Source of the DNA: JACQAI01 sp035507915
Lineage (GTDB): Bacteria > Pseudomonadota > Alphaproteobacteria > Elsterales > Elsteraceae
DNA length: 5,846 nucleotides
Direction: 5' to 3'
NCBI GenBank assembly: GCA_035507915.1
Contig: DATJNS010000058.1
Coordinates: 1-5,846 of the forward strand
The notes under the pieces: model-generated
What the model was told of the DNA's origin: nothing
The model's database searches: none
What the model saw: only the letters and a program-made list of their open reading frames with translations
Translations under genes and position numbers: made by a program
In this document: in pieces, positions 1 to 5,214 of the stretch
Numbering within the stretch: position 1 is the stretch's first letter
Layout: each line of letters opens with the position of its first letter

Positions 1-66
1 GCCGCGGCCGCTCGCGCCGATGGCGCTGGTCACGCGACCGTCGCCTGCGCCACCATCCGGGCCGGC

Positions 67-819
67 ATGTGGCCCCATCTCGTCTTCCTGCTGTTCGTGG
101 CACTCGGCGTCTATGCGCAGAACGTGACCGGCTTCGCGCTGGCCCTGATCCTGCTGGGCCTGATCGGCGCGACCGATCTCATGCCGCTGACCGATGCCGC
201 GAACGCCGTCACCGTGATGGTGCTGGCGACCGCCTGCGCGTTCCTCTACCGGCGCTGGCCGCTGCGGCTCGAGCGGTCGCTGTGGCCGGCGGTCGGCGCC
301 AGCGTCGTCGGCGCGATCGCCGGCACGCTGCTCTTGATGTGGCTCGCCGACGCGGCCTACGAGGTGCTGCGGCTGCTGCTCGGGCTCTGCATCGTCGCCT
401 GCGCCCTCGTGCTGTGGCGCGCCGCCGAGCCGTGGGACGCCATGTCGCCGCCGCGCAGCTTCGCGCTCGCCGGCGGCATCTCGGGCGTGCTGAGCGGCAT
501 GTTCGGCGCGCCCGGGCCGCCGATGGTCTATCTGATGTATCGCCAGCCCTTGGACCCGGCGCGCATCCAGGCGTCCCTGATCCTGTTCTTCGGCATCGGC
601 GGGCTGCTGCGCCTCGCCATCGTGGTGCCCGCCGGGCAGTTCTCGCTGCGCGCGGTCGCGCTGTCGGCCGAGGCGCTGCCGGTCGTCTTCCTGGTGACGG
701 CGCTCGCCGCCGGCCGGCCGCCGCCGATGCCGCCCAAGGTCCTGAAGGCGATCGTCTGCGTGCTGCTGCTCGCCTCGGGCGCCGAGATGATCGGCGCTGC
801 GGTCGCGGCGATCGGCTAG
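67..819 (+). CDS. TauE/SafE-family membrane permease (putative sulfite/organosulfonate-type anion exporter)
   Basis: A 250-residue polytopic inner-membrane protein. Hydrophobic segments lie near residues 4-35, 43-60, 72-94, 99-118, 131-158, 165-188, 195-215 and 224-248, giving about seven to eight helices, the usual plan of TauE/SafE (DUF81) permeases at their usual length. Family-like features are the glycine-rich entry to the second half (GGISGVLSGMFGAPGPPMVY, residues 136-155) and the early N-V-T-G-F-A stretch after helix 1 (19-24). Members are linked to movement of sulfite, sulfoacetate or other small anions, but most are uncharacterised and the substrate here is unknown. ATG 67 is the only ATG/GTG/TTG start in frame between the window edge and the first helix; the frame is open to base 1 without other start codons. 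The ribosome site is weak. The gene converges on the monooxygenase gene with 6 nt between stops, so it is not in that operon. Confidence 0.87.
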   Translation: MWPHLVFLLFVALGVYAQNVTGFALALILLGLIGATDLMPLTDAANAVTVMVLATACAFLYRRWPLRLERSLWPAVGASVVGAIAGTLLLMWLADAAYEVLRLLLGLCIVACALVLWRAAEPWDAMSPPRSFALAGGISGVLSGMFGAPGPPMVYLMYRQPLDPARIQASLILFFGIGGLLRLAIVVPAGQFSLRAVALSAEALPVVFLVTALAAGRPPPMPPKVLKAIVCVLLLASGAEMIGAAVAAIG

Positions 820-837
820 GCTCGGCTAGCGCATCGC
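808..837. other. Tight convergent gene junction with a duplicated TCGGCTAG
   Basis: The permease stop (TAG, 817-819) and the monooxygenase stop on the other strand (826-828) are 6 nt apart. The 8-mer TCGGCTAG occurs at 812-819 and again at 822-829, so each copy carries one strand's stop region, and GCTAGC at 825-830 is palindromic. A 5-bp stem is possible (GCGAT 808-812 with ATCGC 833-837), but it has a 20-nt loop and no T-tract, so it is not a convincing intrinsic terminator. Termination, if any, is probably Rho-dependent or lies within the facing gene. Confidence 0.5.
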
Positions 838-2466
838 GAGCTTGGGATAGCCGGCCGCGGCGACGGCGTCGCAATGCGCGCGGTAGGCCGGATGGCCGCC
901 GCTGTAGCGCATGATCCGCGGCTTCTGCTTGCCCTCGACGTTGCGGTTGACGCCGGTCATCCACGAGCCGATCTCGTTCATCAGCAGGTCCTGGCCCAGC
1001 GAGAGGACGTGGTCGGTCCAGTCGGCGACCGCGGCCTCGGGCGCCTCGATGCGCGTCAGGCCGCGCTCGGTCGCGAAGCGGATCACGCCGGTGACCCATT
1101 CGACGCTGTATTCCGCGGTGCGCGTGTAGTTGCTGAGCCCGGCGTGCGGGCCCATGGTCATCAGCAGGTTGGGGAACCCGGTCACGAACACGCCGAGATA
1201 GGTCTGCGGGCCGTCCTGCCACACGTCCTTGAGCCGCACGCCGTCGACGCCCTGGATGTCGATGCGGTCGAACGCGCCCGTGATGGCGTCGAAGCCGGTC
1301 GCGTAGATGATGACGTCGAATTCGCGCTCGCGGTCGCGCGTCCGGATGCCGCGCGGGGTGATGCGCTCGATCGGCGTCTCGTTGACGTCGACCAGCTCGA
1401 CGTTGGGCTGGTTGTAGACCTCGTAGTAGTTGGTCTCGAGCGGGATGCGCCGCGTGCCGAAGCCGTGGTTCTTGGGGATCAGCTTCTCGGCGACGGCCGG
1501 ATCCTTGACGCGCTGGCGGATCTTGCGCGCGGCGAACTCGGAGGCCGCCGCGTTGGCCGCGCGGTCGGTCAGCATGTCGCTGAAATTGCCCTGCCACTGG
1601 CCGAAGCCCGGCGTGCGGTAGAGCTTTTCCCAGAAGGCTTCGCGTTCCGCGGCCGGCGTTTCCAGCGTCTTGCGCGGATCGGGCCCGTGGACGTAGCAGC
1701 CCGGCGTCTCGCGGCAGCGCGCCAGGATCTCGGGATAGCGGGCGCGGATCTCGCGCATCTCCTCCGGCGTGATCTTCCCGTTGTTGAGCGGGAAGCACCA
1801 GTTGGGCGTGCGCTGGAACACGGTCAGGTGGCCGACGGTCTTGGCGATCGTCTGGATCGTCTGCACCGCGGTCGCCCCGGTGCCGATGATGCCGACCCGC
1901 TTGCCGGCGAGATCGATGCCGTCCTTGGGCCAGCGATGGGTGTGGCAGGACACGCCCGTGAAGCTGTCGATGCCGGGGATGTTCGGCATGGTCGCCGCCG
2001 ACAGCACGCCGATCGCGGTGACGAGAAACCGCGTGGTGTGGCGCGCGCCGCTCTCCAGCACGAGCTCCCAGCTGCGCGTCTCCTCGCGGTAGTGCGCCGA
2101 GGCGACGCGGCTGTCGAATTGAATGTCGCGCCGCAGATCGAACTTGTCCGCGACGTGGTTGAGATAGCGCTCGGTGTTGGGCTGGGCCGAGAAATGCTCT
2201 TCCCAGTCCCACTCCTCGAGCAGCTCCTTCGAGAAGGAGTAGCCGTAGGTCCAGCTCTCCGAGTCGAAGCGCGCGCCCGGGTAGCGGTTCCAGTACCAGG
2301 TGCCGCCGACGCCGCTGCCGGTCTCGAAGACGCGGACCCGCAAGCCGAGCTCGCGCAGCCGGTAGAGCTGATAGAGGCCGGCGACGCCGGCGCCGATGAC
2401 GACCGCGTCGAACTCGGGGTCGGCGTTGGGGCGGGTCTCGTGCCGGACCGCTTGCACCGTATCCAT
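826..2466 (-). CDS. Type I Baeyer-Villiger monooxygenase (FAD/NADPH-dependent; cyclohexanone/phenylacetone monooxygenase-like)
   Basis: A 546-residue cytoplasmic flavoprotein of the usual length for this family. Known chemistry: NADPH and O2 are used to insert one oxygen next to a ketone carbonyl, giving an ester or lactone. Seen in order: FAD Rossmann motif GAGVAG (25-30); second fingerprint GGTWYWNRYPGARFD (54-68); the diagnostic BVMO fingerprint F-T-G-V-S-C-H-T-H-R-W-P (169-180), an exact match to FxGxxxHxxxWP; NADPH Rossmann GTGATA (195-200); GFGTRRIPLETNYYEVYNQ (335-353), whose R340 aligns by motif with the catalytic arginine of characterised BVMOs; and ATGFD (389-393). Nothing essential appears missing. 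The ATG start at 2466 has a good ribosome site (GGGAGGA, 2471-2477; about 5 nt spacing). It lies 64 nt downstream of the dioxygenase gene on the same strand and is probably the last gene of the operon. The substrate is unknown; no lactonase or esterase is visible in the window. Confidence 0.95.
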   Translation of the reverse strand: MDTVQAVRHETRPNADPEFDAVVIGAGVAGLYQLYRLRELGLRVRVFETGSGVGGTWYWNRYPGARFDSESWTYGYSFSKELLEEWDWEEHFSAQPNTERYLNHVADKFDLRRDIQFDSRVASAHYREETRSWELVLESGARHTTRFLVTAIGVLSAATMPNIPGIDSFTGVSCHTHRWPKDGIDLAGKRVGIIGTGATAVQTIQTIAKTVGHLTVFQRTPNWCFPLNNGKITPEEMREIRARYPEILARCRETPGCYVHGPDPRKTLETPAAEREAFWEKLYRTPGFGQWQGNFSDMLTDRAANAAASEFAARKIRQRVKDPAVAEKLIPKNHGFGTRRIPLETNYYEVYNQPNVELVDVNETPIERITPRGIRTRDREREFDVIIYATGFDAITGAFDRIDIQGVDGVRLKDVWQDGPQTYLGVFVTGFPNLLMTMGPHAGLSNYTRTAEYSVEWVTGVIRFATERGLTRIEAPEAAVADWTDHVLSLGQDLLMNEIGSWMTGVNRNVEGKQKPRIMRYSGGHPAYRAHCDAVAAAGYPKLAMR

Positions 2467-2506
2467 GCCGTCCTCCCTCGCTCCTCTGCTCCCGTACCGA
2501 TCGATG

Positions 2507-2522
2507 CCGCCGCGCGCGGCGG
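2507..2522 (-). repeat. Perfect 16-nt GC-only palindrome (stem-loop) between dioxygenase and monooxygenase genes
   Basis: CCGCCGCGCGCGGCGG reads the same on both strands. In the minus-strand transcript it can fold into a 6-bp all-GC stem with a CGCG loop, starting 8 nt after the dioxygenase stop codon and about 30 nt before the monooxygenase ribosome site. There is no T-run after it, so it does not look like a full intrinsic terminator. An intra-operon pause or RNA-stability element is possible, as is chance in GC-rich DNA. Confidence 0.5.
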
Positions 2523-2530
2523 GCGTGGCC

Positions 2531-3442
2531 CTAGTCTACCTCGGCGGGCTCGCGTCCCGCGTCCTGGCCCTGCGCGACGAAGATCGAGCCGTAGCCCTGG
2601 CGGCTCCAGTCCGGCGGCACCGGGCAGGGCGTCGGATCGAGATGCGCCACGCGCGCCGGCTGGCCGCGCACGATGTCGCCGGTGTGGCTGGTCGGCGTCG
2701 GCGCCGGCATCCAGGCGAACGCGTCGGCGGCGCTGTAGACGAACAGCGGCAGCGCGCGCACGCGATCGCTCAGGTTGGCGCGCGAGCCGTGGATGGTGCG
2801 GCAGTTGATCGCGATCACGGTGCCGGCCGGTCCGGTGAGATCCTCGGCGCGCGCGAGATCGACCGCGGCGAGATCGCGGTCGGCGACCGCGCCGGTCCAC
2901 GCGCCGGCGTCGTCGCGATGGGCGAAGATCGGCCCCTGGTGGCTGCCCGGCACGCAGGTCAGCGGGCCGTGCTCGCGCGCCACGTCCTCGAGATACACGC
3001 CGAGCGTGACCGGGCTGTAGTTGGTGTGCGGCCAGGCCGGGATGTCCTGGTGCCACTTCACGATCTCGCCGGCGCCCGGCCATTTGTAGTTCAGCTTGCT
3101 GGAGTGGAACTTGACGTCGGGCCCGACCAGGTCGGCCGCGATGTCGGCCAGCACCGACTCCGACGCGAAGCGCCAGAAATCCGGATGGCGATCGACCAGC
3201 GCGCGCAGCCGGCGCACGTGCGGCCGGTCGCGCCGGTGCGCCGGCCCGAGATCGAACGCCTCGTTCGAGGCCGTGTGATCGCGGCTCGCCTCGAGGAACT
3301 GGTTCGACAGCGCGATCAGGCGTTGCAGCCAGTCGTCGGGGATCAGCCCCGCGGCCGCCAGGAAGCCGGTCGCGAAATACCGCCGGCGCTGCGCCTCGCT
3401 GAGCACCGTCGGCGGTCGTGCGAGCACGGCGTCGGGCGTCAT
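2531..3442 (-). CDS. Phytanoyl-CoA dioxygenase (PhyH) family Fe(II)/2-oxoglutarate-dependent oxygenase
   Basis: A 303-residue protein of normal PhyH-family length, expected to be cytosolic. Known chemistry: Fe(II)- and 2-oxoglutarate-dependent hydroxylation of an unactivated C-H bond, releasing CO2 and succinate. The iron facial triad is visible: H131-x-D133 in KWHQDIPAWPH (129-139), with the distal H218 in INCRTIHGSRANLSDR (212-227). An arginine nine or eleven residues further on (R227/R229) is placed to bind 2-oxoglutarate. LTCVPGSHQG (161-170) is the typical family turn. D133 is retained, which argues against a SyrB2-type halogenase. The start at 3442 was chosen because it lies 2 nt after the amidohydrolase stop (3445), with AAGGA at 3449-3453 inside that upstream gene, 6 nt from the ATG; this arrangement suggests translational coupling. 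The reading frame stays open far upstream only as an out-of-frame shadow of the amidohydrolase gene. The substrate is unknown. Confidence 0.92.
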   Translation of the reverse strand: MTPDAVLARPPTVLSEAQRRRYFATGFLAAAGLIPDDWLQRLIALSNQFLEASRDHTASNEAFDLGPAHRRDRPHVRRLRALVDRHPDFWRFASESVLADIAADLVGPDVKFHSSKLNYKWPGAGEIVKWHQDIPAWPHTNYSPVTLGVYLEDVAREHGPLTCVPGSHQGPIFAHRDDAGAWTGAVADRDLAAVDLARAEDLTGPAGTVIAINCRTIHGSRANLSDRVRALPLFVYSAADAFAWMPAPTPTSHTGDIVRGQPARVAHLDPTPCPVPPDWSRQGYGSIFVAQGQDAGREPAEVD

Positions 3443-3444
3443 CG

Positions 3445-4545
3445 TCAGTCCTTGATGCCGAGCAGCTTGGCCGCGGTGCCGCCGAGGATCGCGACCTTGT
3501 CGGCGTCGCTGAGGCCCGGCGTGCTCAGGATCAGGTCGACCGAGGTGCTGGTCCACGGATAGGGATAGTCGGTGCCCATCACGACCTGGCCGACGCCGCA
3601 CTCGGCGATCAGGTGGCGCATCGCCTCGGGCGTGAACATGATCGAGTCGAAGAACAGCTGGCCGGCCTTCAGGTACGAGGTCGGCGGGTTCTTGGGCAGC
3701 TTGCCGACGCGGTCGGGGAAGGTCTTGGTCACCGCGTCGGAGCGCGCGCAGTAGGACGGCAGGTAGCCGCCGCCGTGCGCCGCGCAGATCTTCAAGCCCG
3801 GATGGCGGTCGAGCGTGCCGTCGAAGATCAGGTGCGACAGCGCGATCGTGGTCTCGAGCGGATTGCCGATCGTGTTGGTCAGCAGGCCGCCGCCGCCGAG
3901 CCGGCCGCTCTTCTCGAGCTCGCGCGTGCCCTGCGGGTGCAGGAACACGAGCACGCCGGTCTCCTCGCAGGCCTGCCAGAACGGATTGAACTTGGGGTCG
4001 GAGAGATCGGTGCCCTCGACCGAGCCGCCGATCGACACGCCGCGGAAGCCCTGCGTCTTGACCGCGGTCCGGAGCTGCTCCGCGGCGAGCTCGGGAAACT
4101 GCAGCGCGATCGTCGCGTAGCACACGAAGCGCCCGCCGTGCGAGCCGTTGATCTCGGCCAGCTTGGCGTTCTGTATCTTGATGAGCTCGGCGGCGACGTC
4201 GCGCGCCGCGCCGTACCAGTATGGATTGATGCTGAGCGCCTCGACGTCGATGCCCTGGGCGTCCATCGCGGCGAGCCGGGCCTCCGGCGTGCCCATCACC
4301 AGCGCGGGCTCGATCTTCAGGCCGAGCAGCGCCATCGCCTCGGGCACGCCGCAATGCGCGTGCACGTCGACCGTCTTGATGCGCTTGCCGCTGACCACGA
4401 CCTCGCGGCGCCGGTGCGCCGCCGCGGCGCCGCCGCCCGACGCCGATCCCGTCGCCATCGCCGCCAGCGGCGCGCCCGGCGCCGTCATGTTGCAGCCCAT
4501 GAACGCGATGCCGTTCGCGGCGCTTCCGGTCGCCATCTCCATCAT
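3445..4545 (-). CDS. Amidohydrolase family 2 metal-dependent hydrolase/decarboxylase (ACMSD-like)
   Basis: A 366-residue TIM-barrel enzyme of the amidohydrolase-related superfamily (Amidohydro_2, including ACMSD, gamma-resorcylate decarboxylase and related hydratases). Zinc-site residues are visible in order: H62-x-H64 in TVDVHAHC (58-65), H203 in VFLHPQG (200-206), H257 in CAAHGGGYLPSY (254-265) and D326 in MGTDYPYPW (323-331). The order and spacing fit the ACMSD group, whose members mostly decarboxylate or hydrate ring or ring-cleavage acids; the exact reaction cannot be assigned. Residues 1-48 are an Ala/Gly/Met-rich extension before the catalytic domain, containing MATGSA twice (residues 4-9 and 30-35) and a hydrophobic patch GIAFMGC (12-18). 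Two ATGs stand in tandem (4545 and 4542) behind a strong GGGAGGA site (4549-4555); the second has the better spacing (7 nt from GGAGG rather than 4), so the protein may be 365 residues. It is first in the probable operon, 2 nt before the dioxygenase gene. Confidence 0.93.
   Translation of the reverse strand: MMEMATGSAANGIAFMGCNMTAPGAPLAAMATGSASGGGAAAAHRRREVVVSGKRIKTVDVHAHCGVPEAMALLGLKIEPALVMGTPEARLAAMDAQGIDVEALSINPYWYGAARDVAAELIKIQNAKLAEINGSHGGRFVCYATIALQFPELAAEQLRTAVKTQGFRGVSIGGSVEGTDLSDPKFNPFWQACEETGVLVFLHPQGTRELEKSGRLGGGGLLTNTIGNPLETTIALSHLIFDGTLDRHPGLKICAAHGGGYLPSYCARSDAVTKTFPDRVGKLPKNPPTSYLKAGQLFFDSIMFTPEAMRHLIAECGVGQVVMGTDYPYPWTSTSVDLILSTPGLSDADKVAILGGTAAKLLGIKD
3449..3453 (-). promoter_or_regulatory. 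Ribosome binding site of the dioxygenase gene inside the amidohydrolase 3' end
   Basis: The minus strand reads AAGGA-CTGACG-ATG. The Shine-Dalgarno sequence lies within the last codons of the amidohydrolase and spans into its TGA stop region, with 6-nt spacing to the ATG at 3442. It fixes the dioxygenase start and supports co-translation of the two enzymes. Confidence 0.7.
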
Positions 4546-4548
4546 CGA

Positions 4549-4555
4549 TCCTCCC
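4549..4555 (-). promoter_or_regulatory. Strong Shine-Dalgarno site before tandem ATG starts of the amidohydrolase
   Basis: The minus strand reads CGAGGGAGGATCGATGATG. The GGAGG core is 4 nt from the first ATG (4545) and 7 nt from the second (4542), favouring the second. The same ten bases, CGAGGGAGGA, precede the monooxygenase start. Confidence 0.65.
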
Positions 4556-4728
4556 TCGAAACCGCCCCGAGCCTACTACGAACCGGCGCCGGAAGCCCAG
4601 GCGGGTGCCGTCGGTCGCACGCCGCACGCTCGACGCGCGTCGGCGCCGCGGAAAAACCCTACCGTTGCGGTCGTCAAAGCGTTTACGCCCTTTTAATCCC
4701 GCCGCCGCCAGCGTGACCAAGATGCCGC

Positions 4729-4750
4729 TGTCCCGCGCGACCGCGGGGCG
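4729..4750 (+). other. Stem-loop upstream of the response regulator gene
   Basis: CCCGCG (4732-4737) and CGCGGG (4742-4747) flank a CGAC tetraloop. The stem extends outward by G-C and two G-U pairs to 4729/4750, about 9 bp in plus-strand RNA. It ends about 47 nt before the ATG at 4798, so it would be in the 5' leader if transcription starts in the AT-rich island. No T-tract follows, so it is not an evident terminator. It could be a leader structure, an operator-like inverted repeat, or chance in GC-rich DNA. Confidence 0.35.
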
Positions 4751-4797
4751 ATCCTTGCCGCGAGAGACGCGACATTTGCACGGTGGAAGCTGGCTCC

Positions 4798-5214
4798 ATG
4801 GCCGAACGCTGGACCCCACGGCTGCTGATCCTCGACGACGATCCGTCCTACGGCATGATCCTGACCCGGATCGCCGAGCGTAGCGGCTGGGCGCCGCAGG
4901 CGACGACCGACGTCGTCGCGTTCCAGAAGGCGTTCGACGCCGCGCGGCCCGACGGCATCGTGCTCGATCTGAGGCTCGGCGCGGGCAGCGGCCGCGAGCA
5001 GCTGCGCTTCCTGCACGACGCGGGGTTCGAGGGCGGCATCGTCGTCATGAGCGGGTCCGACGAGCAGGTGCTCGCGGCGGAGCGCGACTTCGGCCGCTCG
5101 CTCGGGCTCGCGATGACCGGGCTGATCGCCAAGCCGGCCGAGAACGAGGAGATTCGCGCCCAGCTCGTGGCGCTCGCCGAATTCTGCGCCGAGCGCGCCG
5201 GCAAGTCCGGGTAG
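4798..5214 (+). CDS. Single-domain response regulator (CheY-like receiver)
   Basis: A 138-residue protein made of one receiver domain with no output domain. Seen: acidic pocket D13-D14-D15 in LLILDDDPSYG (9-19), phospho-acceptor D57 in GIVLDLRLG (53-61), the switch Ser S85 in VVMSGS (82-87), and the conserved K112 before Pro in IAKPA (110-114). The phosphotransfer machinery is therefore intact. Such proteins act by protein-protein contact or as phosphorelay intermediates, or receive phosphate from a nearby kinase. I chose ATG 4798 because GGAAG (4785-4789) stands 8 nt upstream; an in-frame GTG at 4783 would add five residues (product 143 aa) but has a poorer ribosome site. The stop TAG is directly followed by the ATG of the sensor gene, so the two are almost certainly co-transcribed and translationally coupled. 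It is divergent from the amidohydrolase operon. Confidence 0.9.
   Translation: MAERWTPRLLILDDDPSYGMILTRIAERSGWAPQATTDVVAFQKAFDAARPDGIVLDLRLGAGSGREQLRFLHDAGFEGGIVVMSGSDEQVLAAERDFGRSLGLAMTGLIAKPAENEEIRAQLVALAEFCAERAGKSG

Larger units (their letters stand above)
4546..4797. promoter_or_regulatory. Divergent intergenic region with an AT-rich island, presumed to carry promoters for both directions
   Basis: This 252-nt gap separates the amidohydrolase (minus) from the response regulator (plus), so promoters for both directions should lie here. Most of it is GC-rich, but 4651-4697 contains GAAAAACCCTA, GTCAAAGCGTTTACGC and CTTTTAAT, an obvious AT-rich island. On the minus strand TTGACG (4677-4672) matches a typical -35 hexamer, but no good -10 lies 16-18 nt further. 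A weaker minus pair is TTGGTC (4720-4715) with ATTAAA (4697-4692), 17-nt spacer. On the plus strand TTGCGG (4665-4670) and TTTAAT (4692-4697) are 21 nt apart, too far for a standard promoter. Short palindromes CCGGCGCCGG (4583-4592) and CGGCGCCG (4641-4648) are also present. No promoter can be fixed with certainty. Confidence 0.45.

Noticed and set aside
1..66. Possible end or start of a neighbouring gene at the left edge, including a minus-strand GTG at 33
   Set aside because: Only 66 bases are available; the minus GTG frame lacks a good ribosome site and gives just 11 residues to the edge, too little to support a gene.
209..2212. Very long open frame (667 codons) on the minus strand overlapping the monooxygenase and permease genes
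   Set aside because: Arg/Ala-rich low-complexity translation, out of frame with the clearly recognisable monooxygenase; long stop-free shadow frames are expected at this GC content.
874..2808. Open frame of 644 codons on the plus strand, antisense to the monooxygenase
   Set aside because: The product has no recognisable domain and is rich in Arg/Ala/Asp/Val, the pattern of an antisense shadow; the minus strand here carries exact BVMO fingerprints.
4583..4648. GGCGCC-centred palindromes (4583-4592 and 4641-4648) as a pair of operator sites
   Set aside because: GGCGCC palindromes are expected by chance in such GC-rich DNA, and the two differ in length and flanks.
4679..4694. GCGTTTACGC followed by CCTTTT as an intrinsic terminator
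   Set aside because: The stem is at most 3-4 bp with a tiny loop and lies upstream of both divergent genes, where no gene end needs a terminator.
3418..4716. Open frame of 432 codons on the plus strand, antisense to the amidohydrolase
   Set aside because: Compositionally biased shadow of a gene with an intact metal site on the other strand; no domain recognised.
2531..4819. A 762-codon frame that would give the dioxygenase a large N-terminal extension
   Set aside because: The extra 459 residues are out of frame with the amidohydrolase gene and low-complexity; the ATG at 3442 with AAGGA 6 nt upstream gives a normal-length PhyH protein.
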